Source of the DNA: a virus
IMG/VR virus record: IMGVR_UViG_3300017743_000048
Span: 1 to 35,234 of that record
Reading direction: 5' to 3' (one strand)
DNA length: 35,234 nt
Translations under genes and position numbers: made by a program
Notes under the pieces: generated by a model
Told to the model about the DNA's origin: nothing
Databases searched by the model: none
What the model saw: only the letters and a program-made list of their open reading frames with translations
Shown here: positions 25,046-35,234 of the stretch, piece after piece
Numbering within the stretch: the first letter of the stretch is position 1
Layout: each line of letters starts with the position of its first letter

Positions 25046-26605
25046 TTAGAACTGTAGTATAACTTTAATTAATTCTTTTTGGTTCTGTGACCTTGTAATC
25101 GGAGGTCTATTATCAACGTAAACTATATTTCCAGAATATTTTTGAACTTCTGGATTGGCAAGACCATTTACAAAACTTTGCCCGAGATTATATGTTCTAT
25201 TATTTATCTGTAAAGTTGAACCACTGAATGCAGTATCAAGTTGAAGAAGAATGTCTCCATCATTTCCACGAATATCAATCGAACCAGCTCCTGTTGGAGT
25301 ATTAGTAAATTCATAACGATCTAGACTATATTTTGGAGTATACGAAATTGTTCCTCCATACCCAACTCCATGAGTATATCTATCATTCCAATATTTTAAT
25401 ACACCAGTGCTCTTATTATAAGAAACTACTCTTCCCATAGCAGTTTTACCCAATCCAACAGTCTGTTCAATTACACTATCTTCATCAAATGATACATCAT
25501 TAAATCCAACTCCAGTTAGTTTTATTGCTGATATAGAACTTCCTTTATCTAAAGTTAAAATATCAGTAGAATTATAAACAGTTGGATTTTGTACAATACC
25601 AACTCTTGATATTTGATTCTCTAAGATAAAATCTGGATTCTCCAAATCATTCTCTATGGCAGAGAAAACCATCACATTAAATGCTCCAAGTTCATTATAT
25701 ACATCAGCACCATGACCACCTTTTGGGGGAATTATAACTTCAAAAGACGGATCTATTGTATTTACAGGTAGTCCTCCACTAATATAATCTACAATTCCAT
25801 ATGTATATCCAGATCCACCATTGGTAACTATAATTCTATCAATCTTAGAATCATTTCCAATAACAATTGATGCCTCTGCTCCAGTTCCATCACCCTTAAT
25901 TGGAACATTGGTATAGATTACATTTGCTGTTCCTAATCCAACACCACGGTTTTTTATCGTAATAGTCTTTAATTGACCACTAGACTCAGCATGATCTCTT
26001 ACTTCAGCAGTATTTGTATTTGTTTCCCAATTGTCTGGTACTGGAATATAATTAGTTGAATCAAATTTTATAATTTCACTTGGTTTTATTGTGTATAGAT
26101 ATTTCCAAACATATCCATCTCCACTCAAACCAGCTGCTTTTGGTTCTAAGTCAGTAAATGTTGGTTGATCTAATGATGGTCTACCATTTGGATGTTCTGG
26201 ATCAGTTCCATTACTCAGACAGATATAAACTCTGTAATCTTCATTAACAACATAAAAATTTGAAGCGAATATACTTGAAGAAGATGATGAGTTTGTTACG
26301 TTAGTTCTACTAATGTCGTTTCTGTACATATCATAGACATTTTCTCTTGTCCAGATAGTTTTTCTGACAACATGCCTAACATCATCATTGCTAATTTTTT
26401 TAACTGCAATAATAGTATCCCAATAATCATTTTCTTCATTACCATTATCTTTTGGTGCTGGAGGAGTTACGTTCCAATTTGAGTCATAATCATATGGATT
26501 TGGTAGTCCAATAAAAGAATAAAATGAATTATTAGAATCTCTCACAGAATTTACAAAATTCTTCGCATTTAATATTCTTAATTGATCTGTAATTATTGCA
26601 GCCAT
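25046..26605 (-). CDS. 8: Baseplate wedge subunit gp8
   Basis: The start MAAIITDQLRILNAKNFV, followed by YSFIGLPNPYDYDSNW, PPAPKDN, NDYWDTIIAVKKI and VVRKTIWT, is the signature of gp8 in cyanomyoviruses. So are DYRVYICLSNG and YVWKYLYTIKPSEIIKFD. T4 gp8 is 334 aa and forms dimers in the baseplate wedge; this one is 519 aa. The added length lies mainly after residue 200 and includes a GVGLGTANVIYT and GGSGYTYG repeat region also seen in other proteins of the window. It follows the upstream gene by 21 nt. No good ribosome site is visible, but the start is fixed by the family. Confidence 0.93.
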   Translation of the reverse strand: MAAIITDQLRILNAKNFVNSVRDSNNSFYSFIGLPNPYDYDSNWNVTPPAPKDNGNEENDYWDTIIAVKKISNDDVRHVVRKTIWTRENVYDMYRNDISRTNVTNSSSSSSIFASNFYVVNEDYRVYICLSNGTDPEHPNGRPSLDQPTFTDLEPKAAGLSGDGYVWKYLYTIKPSEIIKFDSTNYIPVPDNWETNTNTAEVRDHAESSGQLKTITIKNRGVGLGTANVIYTNVPIKGDGTGAEASIVIGNDSKIDRIIVTNGGSGYTYGIVDYISGGLPVNTIDPSFEVIIPPKGGHGADVYNELGAFNVMVFSAIENDLENPDFILENQISRVGIVQNPTVYNSTDILTLDKGSSISAIKLTGVGFNDVSFDEDSVIEQTVGLGKTAMGRVVSYNKSTGVLKYWNDRYTHGVGYGGTISYTPKYSLDRYEFTNTPTGAGSIDIRGNDGDILLQLDTAFSGSTLQINNRTYNLGQSFVNGLANPEVQKYSGNIVYVDNRPPITRSQNQKELIKVILQF

Positions 26606-26620
26606 TTGTGAGTTTTTAGT

Positions 26621-26628
26621 TATTTATT
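26621..26628 (-). promoter_or_regulatory. Possible weak late-promoter element (AATAAATA) ahead of gp8
   Basis: The minus strand reads TAATAAATAACT between the stop of the giant upstream gene and gp8. It differs from the T4 late consensus at one base. It overlaps the upstream stop codon and is only about 15 nt from the gp8 ATG, so the predicted leader would be very short. In such AT-rich DNA the match may be chance. Confidence 0.25.
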
Positions 26629-29600
26629 ATAGATTGTATAATTTAAAGTTTAAGAAGGATTTTCTTCTAATATTAGGTAAATCATCCAAACCAGTCATAG
26701 TATTTGGGAATCCGAAGGAATAATTTTTAAGTTTTCTCTCTGTAGCAACTATTCTACCCCAACTGTAAGAACCAAAGTAGTATGGATCTGCAGGAGCATT
26801 AATATCACTAATTAGAGTTCCGTAGTTGTTTACACTAACAGTCACACTAAGATTACTATAATCTCCAACTGTAAATTCAATACCATCATTAACTGTAACA
26901 TCTCCAGATAAATCAATCATAGTAGCAGAAGCAACTTCAGTATTTACTGCTATCACTTGAGTAGATGCAATAACATTATCACCAATTTCAGTGTCAATTA
27001 CCTTGTATATATTATCAATAAAAGAAGAAGATTGGAATAATAAATCCCCATTACTATCTAAACTATTTAACCCACTTCCTACATTGGAATTAGAGACCTT
27101 AAAGTAGTAATCCCTTTCTAATGCTGACGCTGTAGCAGCAAATCCAGCAATAGATTTATCTCTTAGAATAGAATCATTTGGAATTTCCAATTGTAATTTT
27201 AATCCAATAGGTGCTCCAGTAATTGAGGTAGTTGCAACTGAAACAATGTTTCCATAATCACCAAGGTAGTCTACATCAGTTAGAGTTTCTGCTTTTAAAT
27301 CGGGTTCATTTACAGTTACTACTGGAGTAGTTGTAAAATTAGTTCCAGTTTGAGCAATACTCACACTGGTAATAGATCCCGTAGTATTATCAATACTTGC
27401 AATTAGTAGAGGAATTTCACTAGAAGCTGTACCAACATTGGTGGCAACGGTGATTATAGGAGGGAAAGAATATCCAAATCCACTATTAGTTATAACAGTT
27501 TGATTAATGTAACCATCAGAATTTAATCCAACTGTTACTGATGCTCTAGTGCCTTCAAATTTTGAAACAATCTCAACAGTTTTACGTTTTTCACTAACAG
27601 CATTTTCCTTTTCACTACTGAAGAATGGAAGTAGAGTGTCTACGAATATATGTGTAGATCCTATTCCAACGCTGTTTATAACATTACATGTAGGATAAAT
27701 TTGAGGTTCAAGACTTACTCTATCCTTTGTAAATACATCATTACCCGATATAATATCATATCTTTGCTTACACCATTCTAATGGACGCTCTAAATTAAAG
27801 TCACTACTAATTCCTGGTCCAGAATAGGGATTAGTAACAACAGTATCAATAGACTCTATTAAATTAACCAATCTTTCTTCTTCTTGGTAATAAAAATCAT
27901 CACTATTAATTGTTACATGATCTCCTGGTTCTATAGTTTCAATAATATCATTAAAGACAACATCAATTCCAGGAGTTCCTTTATAGAATATAATTTCACA
28001 TTTGTCTCCTTTCTTAGGTGCTTCCGCAAAAGTTATATAACTTCCGCCTTCAAATTTGTAACCAACATCTGGTCTTTGTAAAATGTTATTAACAAAGACT
28101 AATAGAGTCATTTTTAGATCAATTCTAGATCCTTTTCGTGCAATTATTGGATAAATTTCACCATTGATTGCTAATGGGAAAGTAAAACGCTGACTATTAA
28201 ACATATTATCAATATAATCTAATGGAGCAAATTCTCCCATTGACCATCCAGAGAACTTATCAATATAAACTCTATCTAAAATAATTTGCAGTTCATTGAA
28301 AGGTTTACTAGCATCTACAGGAATTCCAAAATCACCATCAGTTGGTATTGTTATAATTTCTAAATTATCATAAGAATAACCATAATTTTTAAGTTCAAAA
28401 CTTTCTATAGTTCCATCCTGACTTACTACAATATCTGCAGTTGCTTGTGTGCCAATACCATTTACGGGGGAAGATGAACTATAAATTAAAGGAATATTAT
28501 CATAAGTTTTTGGTTCGTCAATAACAACAATTGGTGGATATACTTCATTTGATACATTAATTGGATCTGTAATAGTGACACTATAAACATTTCCATCTGC
28601 TACATTAGCAAATCCAACAACTACATCTAATGTTGATTCATAATCATCAGAAGATATACCAACTAACCTAACTGGAATTGATTGATCTTGTTGTGAAGGT
28701 CTATATCCAGATCCAGAAGAACCAATACTAATAGATACGAGGTCATTAGACAAGTTGTAAACTGCTGTTCCACCAGCACCAGATAGTGGTTGATATCCAG
28801 TAGGATTATTACTAGAAATTTGTTGAATAACTCCACCCACTGGAATATTGAAAGTGTTTATATCATAATCCTGACTTGTATCATCAGTAACAAAGAAAAT
28901 AGTACTGATTCCAGTTCCGCCAATATAATAAGCACCATCAATAGGAGGATTTCCATCTCTTTTTGGAATTTGGAATATATCCTTAATAAGAACAACTGCG
29001 TTCATATCTTCAACATCGTGAACATTATACTCATTAGATTTTATGAGTAGATTTTCACTACGATTTTTAAACTGAGAGGAAATATCATCAAATACATAAT
29101 TTTCTCTATATGTGGTGTTTGAAGAACCAACTACACCAGATCTAAAGAAAACTCTTCCATAGAAACTAGAACTAGTTTGAATACCTGTGAAATCTATTTC
29201 ATCAGGATTGGATGTTTCTGGTGGGGTTAAACTTAATGGATCTCCAACAAAAGTCATAAAGTTTTCATTCACATTATAATTTCCACTATATTTTCTAACT
29301 TCCGTTTCAGATAAATGAGTTTGAATTCCAATATTCATCCAATCTCTTCTTACCCTACAAAGATTTGTAATGCTACCAACACCAACATCATCAATCAACA
29401 TATACTCATCATTGATTTTAACCAAATCTCCAGTATAAATTGATCCAATACCACTCAAACTAATGAATGAAGTTGTTTCATTTACATTTGCATCAAGTTT
29501 AGTTTTTACTGGGGTTTTGGATATTGGCGATTGTATGACATTATCAATAGTGACTAAGCATTTTTCAAGTTGTTTATCTGATTGTAAGTAATGACTATTT

Positions 29601-32600
29601 CCAATACCAACAGAAGAGAATGATAATACTTGAGGTAGACTCTTAAGAGCATCTTCGGCAGTCGCACATAAAGATATTTCTCCAACATTTACCCTTACTG
29701 CATACACTTCTTCTGGTAAAATATTAGTTAAACCAATTCCTGGTATATTTGCATCTATTATTTTAATTGGAATATTGCCAGGACCATAAGAATAACGAAG
29801 TTTTTCTCCAGTTACAAAGTTATTTCCAGGTATACCAATTGTACTGCTTGCAATACTTACGATATTATTATCGGAACCATCAAAAGCACGTTTAAATATT
29901 GGATACAAGTTATTAAACATTTCAAAAGATCTGTTTAACGTAATAGAATATCCACCGAAGAATGAATTTGATCCAGTTATAGCAGAATTACCAAGATTTA
30001 CTGTTATTAAATCTGAATTATCTGGATTTGAAACTCCAACTGATTTCATAAATCCACGAACCTCAATAATCTCAGTTCCAAATAATGGAACAAAGTTTAT
30101 AAAAGTATCAGATCCAGACACCGTTGCTGTAAAATAACCATGGCGATAATCATCAACACCAATAGTGCCAAATTCAGTTATTACTGCTTCTGAATTATCG
30201 GTATCAGTTAAAACTAATAACTCTGTACATTGATGTTCATTACTAGACTTATTTTCAATAGTTAAGAATAAATATGCTCCAAATTCATATTGATTATTAT
30301 AACTAGCAACCGCATTTTCTGTCTGAGATCCTATGGGAATACTTTCATATATTGATCTAACTGTACCAGTATTTAAATTAGTACTACCAGTTGATACATT
30401 ATCATAATTATTAACTTTGACTATTGATGAATTAAAATCACAATCATATGGAAGTGAGGAGTCTGCTATAAAGTCAACTTTTACATAGTCTCCATCAACA
30501 TATGCAAAGTAAGTTCCAAAACCAGAAGTATGATCAGATACTATTTTTCCATAATCCAAAATACTGACACTGATTGAATCTGAAATTTGAGATCCAATAT
30601 AATCATCTGCAACGAAAGTTAATTCATTTACTTGAATATAATTATTTGTATCACTACTAATTGCCACAATCGCTTTAGAAGATCTGAATTCAGATTTTGG
30701 AATTGAGATTATAGTTTGACCTGTAGATCCACTCGGTACTAAACTATAGGCACCAAAAATTTCTACAACATCACCCAACTCTAAGGTATTAATTCCAACA
30801 TCATTATTAATATCGAGAGATAATACTGTATTAGTAAATTCTCTAGATCCAAACTGAGAATCCTCAGTAGGTGTAAATTGTAAGGTTACTATTCCATTAT
30901 CAACCTCAAAATTATAATGTCCAGAATACTTGTCATCGGTTGTAATAATTCCATATTCATCAATGTAAGAACTTTCACCAGAGAATGCTGCTGAAAGTAA
31001 GGAAATTTGCTTTTTACCCTCTTCTTCAGAATATTGTGAGTATGTAAGATATTTTTTGTATCTCTTAGCATCTACATTAAATTGATCAAGTAAAACTGTT
31101 CTTACCTCACCACCAAGAACTTGTGATACAATGTCAGGAACTTGTATCTCAACTACTCTATTACCAATAGATTCAAAATAATCTGTTAATATTCTAGAAT
31201 TAAATATAATTTTATTTGAAACATGGTTGTCTGATATTTTTTGAGTTAATTCTCTAACATTATCAAAATCCTGATAGCAATCTAAATTAATTTCACTTAC
31301 TAATTCTGATATTCCAATAAATTCTCCATTATCTTGACTCGTACATATACCAGATACTAGTTCGCAGTTGCCAGAAACTTCAGTAGGACTTGTTTGAATA
31401 GTTAATTCTGAGAATTCTTTAAATCCTGCTGGATGAACTAGTGATGATATAGATTCTCCCCATTCATCATAAGATATTTCACTATTTAAAGAATAAGAAA
31501 ATCTTTGGTAATAATCATTGTCGTGTATCCTCTGAGTAGATTCATTTAAAAATCCTTTTTGATCTATCCAATTGTTTAATCTTATACTAGACGAACCTAA
31601 ATTAAATGTAGATTTTGTAAATGTATTTGATATAATCTTTGAAACATTTCCAGAAGATTTACCTATAAGATCACCTTCAGAATCAAAAATTGTGCTGGAA
31701 GCAACTTTTAATGTTCTATTTTCATAATTCCAACCCAATACGTTACCACGATTTTCTCCCAATACAACTTCTTCCCCAATATTAAAATTAATATAGTCTA
31801 AAGAAACATTAAATATTGGTAAATCATCTTCTTTTATAACTCTACCAAAAGATAACTGCCTGACAAATTCTCCTGCAGTTTGGAAAGTATCTAGATATGA
31901 AGACAAACTGTAACTAATAGTTGGTAAAAATCCACCAATATTAGGATCTGAATCTGTAATTTTAAAGAAAGCATACCCATAATCAGATGAGTTATATCCA
32001 GATCCATCATCATGAACGATATTCTCAACTAAAATATTATCTCCTATAGAGAATGGGAAATTTTCTGGTTCACTATATGCAGTGTCTAACTGTAATGTTA
32101 CCTTTAGTGTCTCAGTATTATAAGTTGCGGAAGTAATTCCAACACCATTACTATTATTGATAGGGAAGACTTTAGGATTTTCATTGATTAAAGATTGCTC
32201 ATTACCTAAAATCTCTACATTTTCATCTACAGGATCATAGACCATGGAGATTTTTTCAACTGATTTGTTATCAAATGTATCAACAACGATTAACTTATGT
32301 TTAGATGTATACCCTACACCCTTATCAAAAATTTCAATAGTACCAATTTTATATCTTGGTTGTACCTTTAGTAATTGTGGGAATATGCAAGTAGGTCTTA
32401 GTGTAATATCAGAAGGATACTCAAAAGTAGTATCACTAATAAGTATACTTCCAGGTTTTCCAATATCTTTTGTAATTGGATTTAAGAAAGCACCATACCC
32501 GTATTCAGAATCTATAGATTTTATTATAGGTTCTTTTTTATAACGTTGATTATAAGAATCTAATAAAATATCTTCTATCGGACCGTAAGCACTAGTTGAA

Positions 32601-35234
32601 GTTGTAGTATACTGAATTGAATTATTTTCTTCTGAATAGTAATCAGATTCTAATTGTGAATTATTGAAGAAATTAAATGAATATGTAGAAACACCCACAA
32701 CATCATAAGTACCATTATATCTACTGGGTTGTAAATTCAATAAATTATTATTTTTTATAGAGTCAGAATCATTAATATACTCTCTTTTCTCTGTAGAAAT
32801 TAAATTCTCATTAAATTTAACTAAACTGTAGTATAATTGAGATGGTACATCATCATCTATACTTAGTGTTAATTTAGCATCAGAACTTATTCCAGATTTT
32901 CCAGAATAAACTACATTGAATTTGTTAGTTTTTTCTGTAGTAAAAAATTCATTATAATAATTACTATCTTCAAATAATTGTAAAGTAAACGCTGAAATTT
33001 TCTGACCAAAATAATCATCAGATAATGATGGATCTGAAAGATCAAAAATTACATTAGAGTTTTTGTATACTATAATTTCTGGATTAACTTTACCAATGTA
33101 TCCATCAAATTGATCAACAACACTTACTATTTTAGGATTTTCTTGAATAGATTCGTAATAAGTTTCTGCAAATTTTATATTATCTTGATCAGAATATACA
33201 GCATATACAATCCTGCTGTCTCCAAGGTCAGTTATCGATCCTCCTTCAGATTTATAGATTAATTTATCTCCGGTTTTAAATATATGATTAGGAACTGTCA
33301 GAGTATTTGCAGCAACACTCAAATCTGATCCAACAAAATTGATTGGAGATACAACCATTCTTCTATTAGCATCATTATATACAATTTTATAATTAGTTGT
33401 AATTCCTAGTTTTACATTTAGTGAAACACTATCATTTACAGATAGTCCATGAGTTTGTGCTGTAGAAACATTAATTAAGTTTCTAGTAGCATCAATTTTT
33501 ACAATATTATCTAAATTAGTTGTAAACTTATGGTTATTTTTAGTTCCGACATAAGAAAAATAGACTAGTGCATCATTAAAAGATACATCAGTTCCATAAT
33601 CAACAGACTTATATTCAGAACCATTATTTAATAATCTTTGAGTTGAAAGTCCAATAATATCTTTAGACAACCAAACAGTATAAAGATTTTGCCCTTCGGA
33701 TATATCAACTGATGTTGAACCATCTAAAGAAATTTTTATTGGAGCACCTGTATTTGAAGAATATTCTAATTTATCTCCTGTTCTTAATCCATGATCCCTA
33801 TAATATATTGATCTAGTGTTAACATATACTTCAGTAGTACCAGAGGATACATTAGGTATGGGTAAAGTATTTCCAATACCAGGACCATGAGTTAACCCTA
33901 TTGAAACTGTTGTTTCAGGATCAATGTAAAATACTTTATTTAATCTAGATCTAATATTGATATTATCAGATTCAAGATCAAATTTAATTTTTTTAGAGTT
34001 CTGATATACTATTGATGAAATAGAATGAGCAAGACCAACTGTTCCCTCTATTTCTCGCTCAACTCGTACATACTTACTAATTCTATCAACTTCTAATACT
34101 TTTAGTTTTTCATCATTAATTTGTAAAATATCATCAGTCATTAATGATGGGAAACTAAGATCTCCATTCAATCCTATATTAGTAATTTCCCCAGTTTCAA
34201 GAGAATTTTTTAATGTTGTTTTTAATGTATAATTTGAAGAATCAACTGTTAATGTAAATAAATCCTTGGTAATATTATTTGAAACTTCTGTAGTAAATCC
34301 AGATAAGTTTACAACATCTAAATTTTTGAACTGATGAGGAGTGGTACATACTCCAATATATTGAGAAGCATTAATTTGTAAAATCTCAATACCAGTTTCA
34401 TTGTAAGTTGAGTATGAAATATTATTTACAGTTTTACCTGCAATACGACTAATTTTTACAGTTTCTGTTATTTCACTGTCTTTTTCTAAAGATAGTGAAA
34501 TTTTATCACCAACTTGATAATTATCTCCAGAATCTACAATCTCAAAAGAATCAACTTTACCTGTAGAAGTATAATCAATAATAGCTCTTTGATTATCCTG
34601 AGTTAATGGATTATTGACATATGAGTATTCACTAAACTCATCAGTAAAATTATAATCTGTAGTATTTCTTAAAAGATTTTCTTCAATTGGATCATACGTC
34701 ACTTGATTAATGTCAGGATTAAAATTAAATTCTACTGGTTTTGATTTATAACTTTCACCAATAACATATGGATATACTGGTTTTTTAAATCTTCTAAAAG
34801 GAGATCCCGAATCGGTTTCTACATTATTAGGATCTATAGTAGTAAAATATGCATAGACTCCATTTGGATATTCTGGGGTTACACAATATCTACCATTATT
34901 TTCATCAAGATCTCCAGAATTTGCAAAGTAAAAATCTCTTATAAAGAATCCATTTGGATATCCAAATGGTCTACTCTCATCAAAACTATCTACTGAAGTA
35001 AACCCACTTTCTAAACACTTAATTCCTCCAGTACCATTAGGATTAGTAAATCCATAAGGTCCATATATTGGATTTCCATCATAAGCCCATCCAATAATGG
35101 GAGAATGCCTTTCAGATTCCGTTTCAATACCAAATTCATCAACAGTTAAATCTTTATCAAATGTTAATTTACCTGAAGTAAACCTTTTACCAAGAACTGT
35201 TTTTCTAAGTTCTCTTGGAGCATATAAGTGTGTA
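26627..35234 (-). CDS. Giant YHYH-domain structural protein in the gp7 position, 5' end outside the window
   Basis: The frame is open from the right edge (no stop between 34703 and 35234) down to the TAA at 26629-26627, giving at least 2868 residues. A GTG at 34702 is internal, not the start. The first visible part (about 35040-35110) reads HSPIIGWAYDGNPIYGPYG, followed by FGYPNGFFIRDFYF and GRYCVTPEYPNGVYAYFTT. That is the YHYH domain known from cyanophage and bacterial surface proteins. The rest is a long beta-rich chain with repeats such as GFGYSFPP and GSGYRPSQ and two INDE-type modules (about 34000-34165 and 29290-29510). T4 gp7 (1032 aa) is the wedge protein preceding gp8, so by position this is the gp7 counterpart. 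Sequence homology to T4 gp7 is not evident to me. The gene ends 21 nt before gp8. Confidence 0.85.
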   Translation of the reverse strand, partial: THLYAPRELRKTVLGKRFTSGKLTFDKDLTVDEFGIETESERHSPIIGWAYDGNPIYGPYGFTNPNGTGGIKCLESGFTSVDSFDESRPFGYPNGFFIRDFYFANSGDLDENNGRYCVTPEYPNGVYAYFTTIDPNNVETDSGSPFRRFKKPVYPYVIGESYKSKPVEFNFNPDINQVTYDPIEENLLRNTTDYNFTDEFSEYSYVNNPLTQDNQRAIIDYTSTGKVDSFEIVDSGDNYQVGDKISLSLEKDSEITETVKISRIAGKTVNNISYSTYNETGIEILQINASQYIGVCTTPHQFKNLDVVNLSGFTTEVSNNITKDLFTLTVDSSNYTLKTTLKNSLETGEITNIGLNGDLSFPSLMTDDILQINDEKLKVLEVDRISKYVRVEREIEGTVGLAHSISSIVYQNSKKIKFDLESDNINIRSRLNKVFYIDPETTVSIGLTHGPGIGNTLPIPNVSSGTTEVYVNTRSIYYRDHGLRTGDKLEYSSNTGAPIKISLDGSTSVDISEGQNLYTVWLSKDIIGLSTQRLLNNGSEYKSVDYGTDVSFNDALVYFSYVGTKNNHKFTTNLDNIVKIDATRNLINVSTAQTHGLSVNDSVSLNVKLGITTNYKIVYNDANRRMVVSPINFVGSDLSVAANTLTVPNHIFKTGDKLIYKSEGGSITDLGDSRIVYAVYSDQDNIKFAETYYESIQENPKIVSVVDQFDGYIGKVNPEIIVYKNSNVIFDLSDPSLSDDYFGQKISAFTLQLFEDSNYYNEFFTTEKTNKFNVVYSGKSGISSDAKLTLSIDDDVPSQLYYSLVKFNENLISTEKREYINDSDSIKNNNLLNLQPSRYNGTYDVVGVSTYSFNFFNNSQLESDYYSEENNSIQYTTTSTSAYGPIEDILLDSYNQRYKKEPIIKSIDSEYGYGAFLNPITKDIGKPGSILISDTTFEYPSDITLRPTCIFPQLLKVQPRYKIGTIEIFDKGVGYTSKHKLIVVDTFDNKSVEKISMVYDPVDENVEILGNEQSLINENPKVFPINNSNGVGITSATYNTETLKVTLQLDTAYSEPENFPFSIGDNILVENIVHDDGSGYNSSDYGYAFFKITDSDPNIGGFLPTISYSLSSYLDTFQTAGEFVRQLSFGRVIKEDDLPIFNVSLDYINFNIGEEVVLGENRGNVLGWNYENRTLKVASSTIFDSEGDLIGKSSGNVSKIISNTFTKSTFNLGSSSIRLNNWIDQKGFLNESTQRIHDNDYYQRFSYSLNSEISYDEWGESISSLVHPAGFKEFSELTIQTSPTEVSGNCELVSGICTSQDNGEFIGISELVSEINLDCYQDFDNVRELTQKISDNHVSNKIIFNSRILTDYFESIGNRVVEIQVPDIVSQVLGGEVRTVLLDQFNVDAKRYKKYLTYSQYSEEEGKKQISLLSAAFSGESSYIDEYGIITTDDKYSGHYNFEVDNGIVTLQFTPTEDSQFGSREFTNTVLSLDINNDVGINTLELGDVVEIFGAYSLVPSGSTGQTIISIPKSEFRSSKAIVAISSDTNNYIQVNELTFVADDYIGSQISDSISVSILDYGKIVSDHTSGFGTYFAYVDGDYVKVDFIADSSLPYDCDFNSSIVKVNNYDNVSTGSTNLNTGTVRSIYESIPIGSQTENAVASYNNQYEFGAYLFLTIENKSSNEHQCTELLVLTDTDNSEAVITEFGTIGVDDYRHGYFTATVSGSDTFINFVPLFGTEIIEVRGFMKSVGVSNPDNSDLITVNLGNSAITGSNSFFGGYSITLNRSFEMFNNLYPIFKRAFDGSDNNIVSIASSTIGIPGNNFVTGEKLRYSYGPGNIPIKIIDANIPGIGLTNILPEEVYAVRVNVGEISLCATAEDALKSLPQVLSFSSVGIGNSHYLQSDKQLEKCLVTIDNVIQSPISKTPVKTKLDANVNETTSFISLSGIGSIYTGDLVKINDEYMLIDDVGVGSITNLCRVRRDWMNIGIQTHLSETEVRKYSGNYNVNENFMTFVGDPLSLTPPETSNPDEIDFTGIQTSSSFYGRVFFRSGVVGSSNTTYRENYVFDDISSQFKNRSENLLIKSNEYNVHDVEDMNAVVLIKDIFQIPKRDGNPPIDGAYYIGGTGISTIFFVTDDTSQDYDINTFNIPVGGVIQQISSNNPTGYQPLSGAGGTAVYNLSNDLVSISIGSSGSGYRPSQQDQSIPVRLVGISSDDYESTLDVVVGFANVADGNVYSVTITDPINVSNEVYPPIVVIDEPKTYDNIPLIYSSSSPVNGIGTQATADIVVSQDGTIESFELKNYGYSYDNLEIITIPTDGDFGIPVDASKPFNELQIILDRVYIDKFSGWSMGEFAPLDYIDNMFNSQRFTFPLAINGEIYPIIARKGSRIDLKMTLLVFVNNILQRPDVGYKFEGGSYITFAEAPKKGDKCEIIFYKGTPGIDVVFNDIIETIEPGDHVTINSDDFYYQEEERLVNLIESIDTVVTNPYSGPGISSDFNLERPLEWCKQRYDIISGNDVFTKDRVSLEPQIYPTCNVINSVGIGSTHIFVDTLLPFFSSEKENAVSEKRKTVEIVSKFEGTRASVTVGLNSDGYINQTVITNSGFGYSFPPIITVATNVGTASSEIPLLIASIDNTTGSITSVSIAQTGTNFTTTPVVTVNEPDLKAETLTDVDYLGDYGNIVSVATTSITGAPIGLKLQLEIPNDSILRDKSIAGFAATASALERDYYFKVSNSNVGSGLNSLDSNGDLLFQSSSFIDNIYKVIDTEIGDNVIASTQVIAVNTEVASATMIDLSGDVTVNDGIEFTVGDYSNLSVTVSVNNYGTLISDINAPADPYYFGSYSWGRIVATERKLKNYSFGFPNTMTGLDDLPNIRRKSFLNFKLYNL

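Noticed and set aside
34700-34702. GTG as the start of the giant gp7-position gene.
   Set aside because: The frame remains open upstream to the window edge and encodes a recognisable YHYH domain there, so the GTG is an internal valine.

Overview
The window is one block of late, virion-structural genes from a T4-like marine myovirus (class Caudoviricetes), most likely a cyanophage of Prochlorococcus/Synechococcus or a related SAR11 (Pelagibacter) myophage. Every gene reads on the minus strand. The base composition is very AT-rich, gene junctions are extremely tight (4-nt overlaps to about 30 nt), and the order follows the T4 late cluster. I see no tRNA, rRNA, CRISPR array, integrase, insertion sequence or host-derived metabolic gene. 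No stretch over 300 bases lacks a gene.

In the direction of transcription (from base 35234 down to base 1), the first half is the baseplate and neck block. It starts with a giant YHYH-domain protein in the gp7 position, cut by the right window edge, followed by gp8. Next come a 2481-aa DUF4815-type protein in the gp9/gp10 position and a 79-aa coiled-coil protein. The block ends with gp13 and gp14 (neck), gp15 (tail completion/sheath stabiliser) and gp16 (small terminase). gp8, gp13, gp14, gp15 and gp16 are recognisable from sequence; the gp7 and gp9/10 assignments rest mainly on gene order.

The second half (13606 down to 1) lies where T4 would have gene 17. It is an accessory block of adhesin and fibre-like proteins: two small proteins (113 and 98 aa), a 1004-aa protein with PKD-like domains, an 846-aa protein with 35-aa tandem repeats, a previously unlisted 56-aa coiled-coil gene, a right-handed beta-helix protein of 645 aa behind a consensus T4-type late promoter, a 115-aa protein, and a 1575-aa mosaic fibre. 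The fibre's C-terminal domain breaks off at a frame change into a different fibre module (LIEEARTN type) that runs off the left edge.

The most striking observation is that two neighbouring fibre proteins contain cupredoxin-like domains (three copies in all). Each has a His followed by a Cys-x2-His-x2-Met motif, which is the type-1 copper ligand spacing of amicyanin. Two of the copies are clearly related at the DNA level. Also notable are small beta modules shared among several baseplate and neck proteins, an enlarged gp14, a perfect 20-bp palindrome just downstream of the late promoter, and recent tandem duplications in the fibre genes.
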